Source of the DNA: Kluyvera intermedia
Lineage (GTDB): Bacteria > Pseudomonadota > Gammaproteobacteria > Enterobacterales > Enterobacteriaceae
Length of the DNA stretch: 64,000 nucleotides
Reading direction: 5' to 3'
NCBI RefSeq assembly: GCF_021440345.1
Contig: NZ_JAKCNS010000034.1
Coordinates: 1 to 64,000 of the forward strand
Shown here: piece after piece, positions 1-12,288 of the stretch
How positions within the stretch are numbered: the stretch's first letter is position 1
Layout: each line of letters starts with the position of its first letter
Made by a program: the position numbers and the translations under genes
Notes under the pieces: generated by a model
Told to the model about the DNA's origin: nothing
What the model saw: only the letters and a program-made list of their open reading frames with translations
Database searches by the model: none

Positions 1-45
1 GACAAAGTCATCGGGCATTATCTGAACATAAAACACTATCAATAA
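1..45 (+). CDS. insB: IS1 transposase InsB C-terminus (partial)
   Basis: Frame 1 reads DKVIGHYLNIKHYQ then TAA at 43–45, which is the C-terminal tail of the IS1 InsB/InsAB' transposase. Only the last 14 residues are inside the window, so the state of the rest of the transposase cannot be judged. The stop codon lies just inside the right inverted repeat, as in intact IS1. Confidence 0.9.
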   Translation, partial: DKVIGHYLNIKHYQ

Positions 46-60
46 GTTGGAGTCATTACC
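1..60 (+). mobile_element. IS1: IS1 right end (partial, truncated by window edge)
   Basis: The first 60 bases match from memory the right terminus of IS1: the last codons of the transposase frame, then the right inverted repeat (23 bases, 38–60) ending GGAGTCATTACC at base 60. The rest of the element lies to the left of the window. IS1 makes short target duplications, usually 9 bp; the adjoining bases 61–69 (caaaaagca) would be one copy, but the other is out of view. The element sits in the AT-rich DNA upstream of the leucine operon, a typical IS1 target. Confidence 0.93.
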
Positions 61-545
61 CAAAAAGCACAGCTTATGAAGGATAAAAGCGGCTCTTATT
101 TATATCACCAAATTGATAGCACGCAGTTTACCCATAGATCAGACGAATACACAACACACCGAAATCGGAATGATAAATTTAGATTTATTAAAGTGTTTTA
201 TTGGAGAATAGCCATAATTAACATTTTTGTATCAGATAGTTCGCTTTTAACTATACAAAATACGATATATTAAAAATAAATCACATGACTATCATGACGA
301 TACAAACACCGTCAGCACATGACAAACTCATGTTTGGATGCAATAAAAGATGTTCAAATGCGACAAAATATTAAAACTATGAATTAGCCTAAAAATGATT
401 CTCTATAAACTGAGACATTCATCAGCACAATTAGCTAATTCAATCGTTTCGTTTACCCGTTCATTATGCTCTCTCATCTTCATTCAGGGTTGACATCAGA
501 AGTCATATCCAGTACCACTAATAGCATATCGAATTCATCTGGAGA
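61..545. other. AT-rich region upstream of leu operon, no convincing gene
   Basis: This stretch is strongly AT-rich and holds no ORF I would defend; a 65-codon frame at 76–273 has low-complexity, unrecognised composition and no ribosome binding site. In E. coli the corresponding DNA separates divergent leuO from leuLABCD and is bound by H-NS and LeuO. The position and composition fit that role, but the leuO gene itself, if present, lies left of the IS1 end and outside the window. Confidence 0.6.
490..518 (+). promoter_or_regulatory. Probable leu operon promoter
   Basis: A perfect -35 hexamer TTGACA lies at 490–495, about 60 bases before the leader peptide start. The -10 is poor: TACCAC at 513–518 has the right 17-base spacing but a weak match. 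The position agrees with the known leu promoter of enteric bacteria. The -35 is certain as a sequence; the -10 assignment is tentative. Confidence 0.6.
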
Positions 546-554
546 ATGATGACA

Positions 555-641
555 ATGTTTCGTATCACTCGCATCAACGGTCTACTACTACTAAACGCCT
601 CTTCTGTGCGCGGTAGACTGGTGTGCGACGTATTACGTTAA
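555..641 (+). CDS. leuL: leu operon leader peptide
   Basis: Reads MFRITRINGLLLLNASSVRG and then eight more residues to TAA (28 aa), with four consecutive CTA leucine codons at 582–593. E. coli LeuL is also 28 aa and carries the same LLLLNASS core. Three in-frame ATGs are possible (546, 549, 555). I chose 555 because it gives the same length as LeuL and leaves 10 bases after GGAG (541–544). Ribosome stalling at the rare Leu codons when charged tRNA-Leu is scarce prevents the downstream terminator from forming, so leuABCD is transcribed. Confidence 0.88.
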   Translation: MFRITRINGLLLLNASSVRGRLVCDVLR

Positions 642-660
642 GTCATCATCAGTAAAACAA

Positions 661-688
661 AAACCCGCGCCGCTGCGCGGGTTTTTTT
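661..688 (+). terminator. leu attenuator (intrinsic terminator)
   Basis: A perfect 10-bp stem, AAACCCGCGC (661–670) with GCGCGGGTTT (675–684), a CGCT loop and a T run to 688. It lies between leuL and leuA and is the terminator of the leucine attenuation system. Its strength and position, 20 bases after the leader stop, match the enteric leu operon. Confidence 0.95.
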
Positions 689-731
689 ATGCTCGTAGCA
701 AGGCGCCCAAGTAAACCCAAGGACCTAAACC

Positions 732-3394
<2,663 letters not shown>

Positions 3395-3396
3395 CC

Positions 3397-4797
3397 ATGG
3401 CGAAGACCTTATACGAAAAATTGTTTGATGCTCACGTGGTGTTTGAAGCGCCAAACGAAACGCCTCTGCTGTACATCGATCGCCACCTGGTGCACGAAGT
3501 GACTTCACCACAGGCGTTCGACGGTCTGCGCGCACACAAGCGTCCGGTTCGTCAGCCGGGCAAAACCTTCGCAACGATGGATCACAACGTTTCCACGCAG
3601 ACCAAAGACATCAACGCCTCCGGCGAGATGGCGCGTATTCAGATGCAGGAGCTGATTAAGAACTGCAACGAATTCGGCGTAGAGCTGTATGACCTGAATC
3701 ACCCTTACCAGGGTATCGTGCACGTCATGGGGCCGGAACAGGGTGTCACCCTGCCGGGCATGACCATCGTTTGTGGCGACTCCCACACCGCGACTCACGG
3801 CGCATTCGGTGCGCTGGCGTTCGGTATCGGCACCTCGGAAGTCGAGCACGTGCTGGCGACGCAGACCCTGAAACAGGGTCGCGCGAAAACCATGAAGATT
3901 GAAGTCAACGGCAAAGCAGCGCCGGGCATTACAGCGAAAGACATCGTGCTGGCGATTATCGGTAAAACCGGCAGCGCCGGCGGTACCGGCTACGTGGTGG
4001 AATTCTGCGGCCAGGCGATTCGCGACCTGACCATGGAAGGTCGTATGACCCTGTGTAATATGGCTATCGAACTGGGTGCGAAAGCAGGCCTGGTGGCGCC
4101 AGACGAAACCACCTTCAACTACGTAGAAGGCCGTCTGCACGCGCCGAAAGGCAAAGATTTTGACGACGCGGTAAGCTACTGGAAAACCCTGAAAACCGAC
4201 GACGGCGCAACCTTTGACAACGTCGTCACTCTGCAAGCCGAAGACATCGCGCCGCAGGTCACCTGGGGCACCAACCCAGGCCAGGTGATCTCCGTGAATG
4301 ACAACATTCCGGATCCCGCATCCTTTAACGATCCGGTCGAGCGCGCCAGCGCCGAGAAAGCGTTGGCCTACATGGGCCTCAAGCCGGGTATTCCGCTGAC
4401 CGATGTCGCTATCGATAAAGTGTTTATCGGTTCCTGCACCAACTCGCGTATTGAAGATTTACGCGCAGCGGCTGAAATCGCCAAAGGCCGCAAAGTGGCT
4501 CCTGGCGTGCAGGCGCTGGTTGTGCCAGGCTCCGGCCCGGTAAAAGCGCAGGCAGAAGCGGAAGGTCTGGATAAGATCTTTATCGAAGCCGGTTTTGAAT
4601 GGCGTCTGCCAGGTTGCTCGATGTGCCTGGCGATGAACAACGACCGTCTGAACCCGGGCGAACGCTGTGCCTCCACCAGCAACCGTAACTTTGAAGGCCG
4701 TCAGGGCCGCGGTGGCCGTACTCACCTGGTCAGCCCGGCGATGGCCGCAGCGGCCGCGGTAACCGGCCATTTCGCCGATATTCGTAGCATGAAATAA
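3397..4797 (+). CDS. leuC: 3-isopropylmalate dehydratase, large subunit
   Basis: The [4Fe-4S] subunit of isopropylmalate isomerase, which interconverts 2- and 3-isopropylmalate; works as a heterodimer with LeuD. It is 466 aa, as in E. coli. Aconitase-family cluster ligands are visible in GSCTNSR and in the pair within [10 protein letters not shown]; substrate-binding [10 protein letters not shown] is also present. It starts 2 bases after leuB, and leuD follows after 10 bases containing AAGGAAACC as ribosome binding site. Confidence 0.98.
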   Translation: MAKTLYEKLFDAHVVFEAPNETPLLYIDRHLVHEVTSPQAFDGLRAHKRPVRQPGKTFATMDHNVSTQTKDINASGEMARIQMQELIKNCNEFGVELYDLNHPYQGIVHVMGPEQGVTLPGMTIVCGDSHTATHGAFGALAFGIGTSEVEHVLATQTLKQGRAKTMKIEVNGKAAPGITAKDIVLAIIGKTGSAGGTGYVVEFCGQAIRDLTMEGRMTLCNMAIELGAKAGLVAPDETTFNYVEGRLHAPKGKDFDDAVSYWKTLKTDDGATFDNVVTLQAEDIAPQVTWGTNPGQVISVNDNIPDPASFNDPVERASAEKALAYMGLKPGIPLTDVAIDKVFIGSCTNSRIEDLRAAAEIAKGRKVAPGVQALVVPGSGPVKAQAEAEGLDKIFIEAGFEWRLPGCSMCLAMNNDRLNPGERCASTSNRNFEGRQGRGGRTHLVSPAMAAAAAVTGHFADIRSMK

Positions 4798-4807
4798 GGA
4801 AACCATC

Positions 4808-5413
4808 ATGGCAGAGAAATTTACCCAACATACGGGACTGGTGGTGCCGCTGGATGCCGCGAACGTCGATACCGATGCGATTATCCCAAAACAGTTTTTG
4901 CAGAAAGTCACCCGTACCGGCTTCGGCGCGCACCTGTTTAACGACTGGCGCTTCCTCGACGACAAAGGCGAGCAGCCGAATCCTGAGTTCGTGCTGAACT
5001 TCCCGGAGTACAAAGGCGCTTCCATCCTGCTGGCGCGGGAAAACTTCGGCTGTGGTTCCTCACGCGAACACGCGCCGTGGGCGCTGACCGACTACGGTTT
5101 TAAAGTAGTGATTGCCCCAAGTTTTGCCGACATCTTCTATGGCAACAGCTTTAACAACCAGCTGCTGCCGGTGACCCTGAGCGATGAGCAGGTCGACGAG
5201 CTGTTTACGCTGGTGAAAGCCAATCCGGGGATTAAATTTGAAGTGGATCTGGAAGCGCAGGTGGTGAAAGCGGGCGAGAAGACTTATAGCTTTAAAATCG
5301 ACGACTTCCGCCGCCACTGCATGATTAATGGCCTGGATAGTATTGGCCTGACGCTGCAGCACGAAGATTCCATTTCTACTTATGAGAATAAGCAACCAGC
5401 GTTTATGCGTTAA
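4808..5413 (+). CDS. leuD: 3-isopropylmalate dehydratase, small subunit
   Basis: The aconitase swivel-domain partner of LeuC. It is 201 aa, the expected size. The NTDxIIPKQFL-type motif near residue 21 ([11 protein letters not shown]) and [13 protein letters not shown] mark the family. Last gene of leuABCD: a REP hairpin follows at once and the next gene, setA, runs towards it. Confidence 0.98.
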   Translation: MAEKFTQHTGLVVPLDAANVDTDAIIPKQFLQKVTRTGFGAHLFNDWRFLDDKGEQPNPEFVLNFPEYKGASILLARENFGCGSSREHAPWALTDYGFKVVIAPSFADIFYGNSFNNQLLPVTLSDEQVDELFTLVKANPGIKFEVDLEAQVVKAGEKTYSFKIDDFRRHCMINGLDSIGLTLQHEDSISTYENKQPAFMR

Positions 5414-5421
5414 CGCCTCAT

Positions 5422-5448
5422 ATGCCGGATGCCCTGCGCATCCGGCAT
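5422..5448. repeat. REP-type hairpin between convergent leuD and setA
   Basis: An 11-bp stem, ATGCCGGATGC with GCATCCGGCAT, closes a five-base loop. The GCCGGATGC core is typical of enterobacterial REP (palindromic unit) sequences. It sits in the 42-base gap between two convergent genes, where REPs usually occur, and could protect or end both transcripts. No T run follows on either strand, so it is not a classical terminator. Confidence 0.8.
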
Positions 5449-5455
5449 TATCACC

Positions 5456-6634
5456 TCACACGTCCTTCACCCGGCAGGTCATTACCAGCGCCACCAGCGA
5501 AATCCCCGCAATCATCCAGTATACCGAGAAGTGGCCGAAACTTTGCGCCAGCGCGCCCTGCACAATACCTGCGAGAATCACGCCGGTCGAAATACTGTTG
5601 GTAAACAGCGTAGTCGCCGCCCCTGCGCGTCCCGGCATCAAATCCTGGAACCACAACATACCAATCCCGGCGACGATACCGATAAACACGGCGTTAAATA
5701 GCTGCAATACCAGCAGCGACGTGTGGCTATGGAAAAATATCAGGCCGATATAAAACATGACGCCCGCGGCCACCGCCGTGACCATCATCCGCCGTTTACC
5801 AAAGCGCTTCACGTAGTAGCCCGCAAGGATCATTGCCGGAATTTCCAGCCCGGCAGCAGTGCCCATCAGGATCCCCGCCAGACTATCAGGCAGCCCAAGA
5901 TCGCTGCTGATCCACAGCGGCATATCAATGATATACATGGTGTTGCAGGTCCACATCAGCGTCGAGGCGATAAACAGCATGCGGACGTTGCTATCTTTCC
6001 AGCCGCTGACCGGATTCTGCTCCGCGTCAGCGGGTTGCTCGATTCGCGCCACCGAAGGTAGCGTCAGCGCGATCAGCGCCAGGCTAATGGCAAAAATAGC
6101 GGCCGCGATAGAGAACATGGCGGTAAAGCCGTAGTTCAGCGCCAGCATAAAGGCTAACGGCGGGCCAATCACCCACGCCAGCGAGAGCTGCGCACGCATC
6201 ACCGAGCTGAACATCACCACTTCACGGGCCGAACTGTCGGCGTATTCGCGCGCCAGCGCAAACAGCTGCGGCATGGCGGCGTTGGCGATCGAGGCCAGCA
6301 GCACGCCGCAGGTAATCAGCGTCAGATAATGGCGATTGAAGGCGAACAATAGCGCGTTGCCTACCGCCATCAGGCAACAGAACATGATGAGCTTACGCCT
6401 GTCTCCCCGGCTATCGGATCGCTTTGCCAACGCAAGGCTAACCACGATCCCAGCAACTGCATTGACGGTATAGAACAGGCCAACCCAGAACGGCTGCACG
6501 CCGACCTCACGGCTGAGATACAGGCTCAACGTCGGCGCTTGCAGCGCTCCCGCAATCCCCATCATAAACGCCACCATCATAAAGGCGGCATACACACCGT
6601 TGAGACGTCGTCCCATCGTCATTAACCAGAGCAT
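5456..6634 (-). CDS. setA: Sugar efflux transporter SetA
   Basis: Major-facilitator inner-membrane exporter of glucosides and lactose-type sugars; contributes to relief of glucose-phosphate stress. The protein aligns with E. coli SetA throughout, with about 12 hydrophobic segments and the loop KRSDSRGDRRK between helices 2 and 3. I start at ATG 6634 (MLWLMTMGRR), which gives 392 aa like E. coli and has AAAGGA six bases upstream; the frame also extends to a GTG six codons earlier. It lies just after the SgrS RNA on the same strand and is probably read through from it. Confidence 0.95.
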   Translation of the reverse strand: MLWLMTMGRRLNGVYAAFMMVAFMMGIAGALQAPTLSLYLSREVGVQPFWVGLFYTVNAVAGIVVSLALAKRSDSRGDRRKLIMFCCLMAVGNALLFAFNRHYLTLITCGVLLASIANAAMPQLFALAREYADSSAREVVMFSSVMRAQLSLAWVIGPPLAFMLALNYGFTAMFSIAAAIFAISLALIALTLPSVARIEQPADAEQNPVSGWKDSNVRMLFIASTLMWTCNTMYIIDMPLWISSDLGLPDSLAGILMGTAAGLEIPAMILAGYYVKRFGKRRMMVTAVAAGVMFYIGLIFFHSHTSLLVLQLFNAVFIGIVAGIGMLWFQDLMPGRAGAATTLFTNSISTGVILAGIVQGALAQSFGHFSVYWMIAGISLVALVMTCRVKDV

Positions 6635-6662
6635 CTGAAATCCTTTGTGCACACGAAAGAAT

Positions 6663-6875
6663 AAAAAAAAGCCAGCAGATGATACCTGCTGGCAAATACT
6701 CAGTCACACATGATTAGGCGAATTAATGCTCAGAGGTCGGGTTCGTAACTTCCCATTGCATCAGAGCATTCAGCACTTCAAGCCGCTGCGCGGTTGCCTG
6801 ACGGGCCAGCCAGGAAACATTTTTGGTAGCAGAAAAATAACGCTGGTAGAACTGATACATAGTGACCTCCTCATC
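6663..6875 (-). ncRNA. sgrS: SgrS small RNA (dual-function)
   Basis: Hfq-dependent RNA induced by SgrR during sugar-phosphate accumulation; represses ptsG and related mRNAs by pairing. On the minus strand the 3' part contains the conserved GTGTGACTGAGTATT pairing segment (6695–6710), then a stem GCCAGCAG…CTGCTGGC (6671–6692) and a T run ending near 6663. The 5' end is placed near 6875 by analogy with the E. coli RNA, which begins GATGA shortly before sgrT. The 213-nt length is close to the 227 nt of E. coli. The exact 5' end is inferred. Confidence 0.88.
6723..6860 (-). CDS. sgrT: SgrT glucose-uptake inhibitor peptide
   Basis: A 45-aa peptide encoded inside SgrS; E. coli SgrT (43 aa) binds the glucose PTS permease EIICB-Glc and blocks uptake. 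It opens MYQFYQRYFSATKNVSWLAR and ends ALMQWEVTNPTSEH, clearly related to the E. coli peptide in its N-terminus and LMQW block. Start ATG 6860 has GAGGAGG about 6 bases upstream. A longer upstream frame is only the non-coding 5' region. Confidence 0.9.
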   Translation of the reverse strand: MYQFYQRYFSATKNVSWLARQATAQRLEVLNALMQWEVTNPTSEH

Positions 6876-7082
6876 TACCCTATGGATTTCGAGTTGCTGG
6901 AAAACCGCAAGCCTGTTAGCCCCCATTCACATACAACGATGTGGCCGGGACGAGCAGGCGCAGCCAATGCATCTGCAACTTGAAAGACGACGGGTAGACA
7001 CCTCCTCGCTTCATCGAAAGCTATTATTGGCTTAATATAGGGATTAATAAATTGCTGAGTTTTTAGCGGGAGTTCCTCTTTT

Positions 7083-8738
7083 ATGCCTTCAGGTCGACTG
7101 CAACAACAATTCATCCGCTTATGGCAGTGCTGCGAAGGTAAATCGCAGGAAACCACGCTGAATAATCTGGCCGAACTGCTGAGCTGTTCCCGCCGCCATA
7201 TGCGTACGCTATTGAACACTATGGAGGCGCGCGGCTGGCTCACCTGGGAGGCAGAAGTCGGGCGTGGCAAGCGCTCCAGGCTCACCTTCCTCTATACCGG
7301 ACTGGCATTGCAGCAGCAACGCGCGGAGGATCTGCTGGAGCAAGACCGGATCGATCAGCTGGTACAACTGGTTGGCGATAAAGCGGCGGTGCGCCAGATG
7401 CTGGTGTCGCATTTAGGCCGGAGTTTCCGTCAGGGGCGGCATATCTTACGCGTGCTTTACTACCGCCCGATGCACAATTTACTTCCCGGAACGGCCCTAC
7501 GACGCTCGGAAACCCACATTGCGCGGCAAATATTTAGCGCGTTGACCCGAGTAAATGAGGCAAATGGGGAACTGGAAGCCGATATTGCGCACCATTGGCA
7601 GGCAATTTCCTCATTACACTGGCGTTTTTATTTGCGTCCTGGCATTCATTTCCATCACGGACGCGAACTGGAGATGGACGACGTCATCGCTTCGCTGCAC
7701 CGCAGCATGACGCTACCGCTGTTCTCCAATATTGCGCGCATCGACTCCCCGACCGCGTGGACGTTGGATGTGCATCTGCATGAGCCCGACCGCTGGCTGC
7801 CTTTGTTGTTAGGCCAGGTATCGGCAATGATCCTGCCGCGCGAGTGGCAATCGCTGCCCGATTTCTCCCGCATACCGGTCGGTACCGGCCCGTATGCGGT
7901 GGCACGCAACAACCTGAACCAGCTGAAGATCCACGCCTTTGATGATTACTTTGGTTTCCGTGCTTTAATTGATGAAGTTAACGTCTGGGTGCTACCGGAA
8001 ATTGGGGAAGAGAATAACTGCGGCCTGACGCTCCAGGGCACCACGCAGAGCGAAAAAGCGATCGAGAGCCGGCTGGAAGAAGGCTGCTACTACCTACTAT
8101 TCGATGCTCGCAGCCCACGCGGTAGCAATCCGGCGGTGCGTCAATGGCTGAGCCACATATTTCACCCCAACAATCTTCTCTACCACGCGGGCGATCAACA
8201 CCAAAGCCACTGGTTTCCAGCCTATGGACTGCTGCCGCGCTGGCACCATGCGCGCAGTCAAGCCTGCGAGAAACCGGCCGGACTGGAGTCAATCACCCTG
8301 ACCTATTACCGGGAGCACGTCGAACACAAAATCATCGGCCTCATCATGCAGCAGCTGCTGGCGGAACATCAGGTCACGCTGAACATTCAGGAAGTGGAAT
8401 ACGACGAATGGCATCGGGGCGAGGTGGTGAGCGATATCTGGCTTAACAGCGCCAACTTCACCTTGCCGCTGGATTTCTCGTTATTTGCCTATCTGTATGA
8501 AGTACCGCTAATTCGCCACTGCATTCCCATCGACTGGGAGCAGGATGCGGCGCGCTGGCGGGCGGACGATCTCCCGCAGGCCGACTGGTGCCAGCAATTG
8601 CTGGCAAATCAATGCGTGGTACCGCTGATTCACCACTGGCTGATGATCCAGGGGCAGCGCAGTATGCGCGGCGTGCGCATGAACACTTTAGGCTGGTTTG
8701 ACTTTAAATCGGCCTGGTTTGCTCCGCCGGATCCGTAG
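7083..8738 (+). CDS. sgrR: Transcriptional activator SgrR
   Basis: Activates sgrS under glucose-phosphate stress and also affects neighbouring genes. It is 551 aa, the same as E. coli. The N-terminal ~100 residues form a winged helix ([20 protein letters not shown]); the remainder resembles periplasmic solute-binding proteins of the oligopeptide class and acts as a cytoplasmic sugar-phosphate sensor. Transcribed divergently from sgrS across a gap of about 200 bases that should hold the SgrR sites; I could not define them. Confidence 0.95.
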   Translation: MPSGRLQQQFIRLWQCCEGKSQETTLNNLAELLSCSRRHMRTLLNTMEARGWLTWEAEVGRGKRSRLTFLYTGLALQQQRAEDLLEQDRIDQLVQLVGDKAAVRQMLVSHLGRSFRQGRHILRVLYYRPMHNLLPGTALRRSETHIARQIFSALTRVNEANGELEADIAHHWQAISSLHWRFYLRPGIHFHHGRELEMDDVIASLHRSMTLPLFSNIARIDSPTAWTLDVHLHEPDRWLPLLLGQVSAMILPREWQSLPDFSRIPVGTGPYAVARNNLNQLKIHAFDDYFGFRALIDEVNVWVLPEIGEENNCGLTLQGTTQSEKAIESRLEEGCYYLLFDARSPRGSNPAVRQWLSHIFHPNNLLYHAGDQHQSHWFPAYGLLPRWHHARSQACEKPAGLESITLTYYREHVEHKIIGLIMQQLLAEHQVTLNIQEVEYDEWHRGEVVSDIWLNSANFTLPLDFSLFAYLYEVPLIRHCIPIDWEQDAARWRADDLPQADWCQQLLANQCVVPLIHHWLMIQGQRSMRGVRMNTLGWFDFKSAWFAPPDP

Positions 8739-8799
8739 AACCGGATAGGATCGCGCTTAAGGCTTTTGATTTATTCACGTAATCATTACAATGTGCCGT

Positions 8800-8995
8800 T
8801 CTCAACGGGGTGCTAAAAAAGCATACACGAAATCATTTGAGTTGCATCAAGGCGGCGAACGAGTGCAGCCAGCAGCTCAAAAGATGAAGTGTATGGGCTG
8901 AGATAATACCCGTCGAACCTGATCCGGATAATCCCGGCGAAGGGATTTGAGGCTCACTCAAAATCCTTTGCCACCAATATACTAAAGGTGCAAAG
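8800..8995 (+). promoter_or_regulatory. TPP riboswitch (THI element) with start-sequestering hairpin
   Basis: The 256-base gap before thiB carries the thi-box landmarks: CTCAACGGGGTGC (8801–8813), CTGAGATAATACCC (8899–8912), GAACCTGATCCGGATAAT (8915–8932) and CGGCGAAGGGA (8935–8945). After the aptamer comes a small hairpin GATTTGAG/CTCAAAATC (8944–8965). A second possible stem pairs CTTTG…CACC (8966–8975) with GGTG…CAAAG (8987–8995), which hides the ribosome binding site AAAGGTG and the GTG start. Thiamin pyrophosphate binding should therefore reduce translation of the thiamin importer. Confidence 0.93.
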
Positions 8996-9978
8996 TGTTC
9001 AAAAAATTACTCCCCCTGCTGGTCCTGGTGGCCGCTCCGGCCTTCGCTAAACCGGTCCTGACGGTTTATACCTATGACTCCTTTGCTGCCGATTGGGGCC
9101 CAGGTCCTGCGGTGAAAAAAGCATTTGAAGCCGACTGTAACTGCGAACTGAAGTTCGTGGCGCTGGAAGATGGCGTGTCGCTGCTGAACCGTCTGCGAAT
9201 GGAAGGCAAAAACAGCAAAGCTGACGTGGTGTTAGGGCTGGATAACAACCTGCTGCAGGCCGCTACCGACACCAAACTGTTTGCCAAAAGCAACGTTCCT
9301 GCCAGCGCGGTAAGCGTCCCGGGCGGCTGGACTAACGATACTTTTGTACCCTTCGACTACGGCTACTTCGCCTTCGTCTACGATAAAAACAAACTGAAAA
9401 ACCCACCGAAAAGCCTGAAAGAGCTGGTTGAAAGCTCTCAGAAATGGCGCGTGATTTATCAGGACCCGCGCACCAGCACACCGGGTTTAGGCCTGCTGCT
9501 GTGGATGCAAAAAGTCTACGGTGACAAAGCACCGGAAGCCTGGCAGAAGCTGGCGGCCAAAACCGTTACCGTCACCAAAGGCTGGAGCGAAGCCTACGGC
9601 CTGTTCCTGAAAGGGGAAAGCGACCTGGTGCTGAGCTATACCACCTCTCCGGCGTACCACATTATCGAAGAGAAGAAAGATAACTACGCGGCGGCAGCCT
9701 TTACCGAAGGCCATTATCTGCAGGTGGAAGTGGCCGCGAAAACCGCCGCCAGCAAACAGCAGAAACTGGCTGATGAGTTCCTGAACTTTATGGTTTCCCC
9801 GGCATTCCAGAACGCCATCCCGACCGGCAACTGGATGTATCCAGTCACCCAGGTCACGCTGCCGGAAGGCTTTAACAGCCTGGTGAAACCACAAACCGCG
9901 CTTGAATTTACCCCACAGCAGGTGGCCACAGAACGTCAAAACTGGATTAACGCATGGCTTCGCGCAGCCAGCCGCTAA
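8995..9978 (+). CDS. thiB: Thiamin/TPP-binding periplasmic protein
   Basis: Binds thiamin, its phosphate and diphosphate in the periplasm and delivers them to ThiPQ. It is 327 aa as in E. coli. Residues 1–18 (FKKLLPLLVLVAAPAFA core) are a Sec signal peptide, followed by KPVLTVYTYDSFAADWGPGP, the start of the mature domain. The start codon is GTG, six bases after AAAGGTG, and lies inside the riboswitch expression hairpin. thiP overlaps its last 25 bases. Confidence 0.97.
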   Translation: MFKKLLPLLVLVAAPAFAKPVLTVYTYDSFAADWGPGPAVKKAFEADCNCELKFVALEDGVSLLNRLRMEGKNSKADVVLGLDNNLLQAATDTKLFAKSNVPASAVSVPGGWTNDTFVPFDYGYFAFVYDKNKLKNPPKSLKELVESSQKWRVIYQDPRTSTPGLGLLLWMQKVYGDKAPEAWQKLAAKTVTVTKGWSEAYGLFLKGESDLVLSYTTSPAYHIIEEKKDNYAAAAFTEGHYLQVEVAAKTAASKQQKLADEFLNFMVSPAFQNAIPTGNWMYPVTQVTLPEGFNSLVKPQTALEFTPQQVATERQNWINAWLRAASR

Positions 9979-11564
9979 TTCCCCGCTGGCTGTACCCTGG
10001 GCTCACGGCCACCGCGTTGATGGTGGCCGTTGCCCTGGCAGCGTTTCTGGCGCTGTGGCTGAACGCGCCGGAGATCTCATGGTCGGCGCTGCTCGGAGAT
10101 AGCTACCTGTGGCACGTGGTGCGCTTCTCCTTCTGGCAGGCGTTTCTTTCGGCACTGCTGTCGGTTGTGCCGGCCATCTTCCTTGCGCGTGCGCTTTACC
10201 GACGCCGCTTCCCTGGCCGACAGCTATTGCTGCGGTTGTGCGCCATGACGCTGATTTTACCGGTACTGGTTGCTGTGTTCGGTATTCTCAGCGTTTACGG
10301 GCGCCAGGGCTGGCTGGCGCAGCTTTACGCGTGGCTCGGCTGGCAGTGGAATTTCTCGCCCTACGGCCTACAGGGCATTCTTCTGGCGCACGTCTTCTTT
10401 AATATGCCGATGGCGACTCGCCTGCTGCTGCAAGCGCTGGAGCAAATCCCCGGCGAGCAGCGTCAGCTTGCTGCCCAGTTGGGCATGCGCGGCTATCCGT
10501 TCTTTCGTTACGTCGAATGGCCGTGGATGCGGCGGCAAATTCTGCCTATTGCCACGCTGATTTTTATGCTCTGTTTCGCCAGCTTCGCTACCGTACTGTC
10601 GCTGGGCGGCGGGCCTTCCGCCACCACCATTGAGCTGGCCATTTATCAGGCTCTGAACTTCGATTATGACCCGGCGCGCGCGGCGATGCTGGCGATCATT
10701 CAGATGACCTGCTGCCTGGCACTGGTGCTCTTGAGCCAGCGGCTAAGCCGAGCCATTGCCGTCGGCAATACTCAGGTCCACGGCTGGCGCGATCCCGATG
10801 ACCGCTGGCACAGTCGGATTAGCGACGCGCTGCTAATTTTTGTCACGCTGTTACTGCTGCTGCCACCGCTGCTGGCGGTGGTGTTTGACGGCATCAACGC
10901 CAGCCTGTGGCAGGTGCTACAGCAGCAGATTTTATGGCAAGCCATTGGCACATCGCTGCGTATCGCCATCGCCGCTGGCGTGCTGTGCGTAATCCTCACC
11001 ATGATGCTACTGTGGAGCAGCCGCGAACTGCGGGCGCGCAATCGACAACTGGCCGGACAGGCGATGGAGCTAAGCGGAATGTTGATTCTGGCGATGCCGG
11101 GGATCGTGCTGGCAACCGGCTTCTTCCTGCTGCTTAACAACACCATCGGCCTGCCGGAATCCGCCGACGATATTGTGATTTTCACCAACGCGCTGATGGC
11201 AGTGCCTTATGCCATCAAAGTGCTGGAAACGCCGATGCGCGACATTACCGCCCGCTACACGATTCTGTGCGAATCGCTGGGGCTTGCCGGTTTCAATCGG
11301 CTGCGGGTGGTCGAACTACGGGCGCTGAAACGTCCGCTGGCGCAGGCACTGGCCTTTGCCTGCGTCCTGTCGATTGGTGATTTCGGCGTCGTGGCGCTGT
11401 TCGGCAACGAAAATTTCCGCACGCTACCGTTTTATCTGTATCAGCAGATTGGCACCTACCGCAGCCAGGACGGCGCGGTGACCGCGCTGATTCTGCTGCT
11501 GCTGTGCTTTGCTCTGTTTACCGTTATTGAAAAGTTACCCGGACGCCATGCTAAAACTCAATGA
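9954..11564 (+). CDS. thiP: Thiamin ABC transporter permease
   Basis: Inner-membrane permease of the thiamin importer. At 536 aa it is a fused two-domain permease with about 12 transmembrane segments and two copies of the BPD-type EAA loop (near [15 protein letters not shown] and [25 protein letters not shown]). It matches E. coli ThiP in length and sequence. It overlaps thiB by 25 bases and thiQ by 17 bases, so the three genes form one translationally linked operon under the TPP riboswitch. Confidence 0.97.
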   Translation: MASRSQPLIPRWLYPGLTATALMVAVALAAFLALWLNAPEISWSALLGDSYLWHVVRFSFWQAFLSALLSVVPAIFLARALYRRRFPGRQLLLRLCAMTLILPVLVAVFGILSVYGRQGWLAQLYAWLGWQWNFSPYGLQGILLAHVFFNMPMATRLLLQALEQIPGEQRQLAAQLGMRGYPFFRYVEWPWMRRQILPIATLIFMLCFASFATVLSLGGGPSATTIELAIYQALNFDYDPARAAMLAIIQMTCCLALVLLSQRLSRAIAVGNTQVHGWRDPDDRWHSRISDALLIFVTLLLLLPPLLAVVFDGINASLWQVLQQQILWQAIGTSLRIAIAAGVLCVILTMMLLWSSRELRARNRQLAGQAMELSGMLILAMPGIVLATGFFLLLNNTIGLPESADDIVIFTNALMAVPYAIKVLETPMRDITARYTILCESLGLAGFNRLRVVELRALKRPLAQALAFACVLSIGDFGVVALFGNENFRTLPFYLYQQIGTYRSQDGAVTALILLLLCFALFTVIEKLPGRHAKTQ

Positions 11565-12246
11565 TGTCACCTGGCTGTATCAGCACCTGCCAATGCGCTT
11601 CACCACCTCGATTGCACAGGGCGAAAAGGTGGCGATCCTCGGCCCTAGCGGGGCGGGTAAATCCACGCTGCTCAATCTGATTGCCGGTTTTCTGCCGCCA
11701 GCCAGTGGGACAATCATGTTGGGGGGGCGAGTCCATACGGCTACGCCGCCATCGCAGCGGCCGGTATCGATGCTGTTTCAGGAAAACAATCTGTTTAGCC
11801 ACCTGACGGTGCGTCAGAACATTGCGCTGGGAATGACGCCGCGCCTGAAGCTCTCAGCCGATCAGCAACGTAAATTGCAGGTTATTGCCGGACAGATGGG
11901 CCTTGAGACCATGCTGGACAGGTTTCCCGGCGAGCTTTCCGGCGGCCAGCGTCAACGCGCGGCGCTGGCGCGCTGTCTGGTGCGAGAGCAGCCGATTTTG
12001 CTGCTGGATGAACCCTTTTCCGCACTCGACCCGGCGCTTCGTCAGGAGATGCTGCAATTGGTCGACGACGTCTGCCAGCGTCAGCAATTGACGTTACTAA
12101 TGGTGTCACACAGCGTGGAAGATGCCGCGCGCATTGCCACGCGGGCGATGGTGATTGCCGATGGGCGCATCGCCTGGGATGGCGACACACAGGAACTGTT
12201 GAGCGGTAACGCCAGCGCTTCCGCCATGTTGGGTATCACCGCGTGA
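11548..12246 (+). CDS. thiQ: Thiamin ABC transporter ATPase
   Basis: ATP-hydrolysing subunit of ThiBPQ. The 232-aa length equals E. coli ThiQ. Walker [10 protein letters not shown] (residues 32–40), signature LSGGQRQR, Walker [13 protein letters not shown] and switch His in MVSHS are all present. The start is ATG 11548 ([11 protein letters not shown]), inside the end of thiP; an upstream in-frame extension to 11509 is only thiP-coding DNA in another frame. Confidence 0.97.
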   Translation: MLKLNDVTWLYQHLPMRFTTSIAQGEKVAILGPSGAGKSTLLNLIAGFLPPASGTIMLGGRVHTATPPSQRPVSMLFQENNLFSHLTVRQNIALGMTPRLKLSADQQRKLQVIAGQMGLETMLDRFPGELSGGQRQRAALARCLVREQPILLLDEPFSALDPALRQEMLQLVDDVCQRQQLTLLMVSHSVEDAARIATRAMVIADGRIAWDGDTQELLSGNASASAMLGITA

Positions 12247-12251
12247 TACCC

Positions 12252-12278
12252 GCCGGATAAGCCTATGCTTTATCCGGC
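12252..12278. repeat. REP-type hairpin between convergent thiQ and yabI
   Basis: Nine-base arms GCCGGATAA (12252–12260) and TTATCCGGC (12270–12278) around a nine-base loop. The sequence is the classical REP core. It fills the 42-base space between two convergent genes. Confidence 0.85.
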
Positions 12279-12288
12279 ACTCCCCTCA

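Noticed and set aside
76..273. 65-codon frame upstream of leu
   Set aside because: AT-rich, no recognisable motif, no ribosome binding site, in a region known to be regulatory in relatives.
6875..7285. 136-codon minus-strand frame across the sgrS–sgrR gap
   Set aside because: It runs through the start of sgrR in antisense and through the sgrS promoter; no family resemblance.
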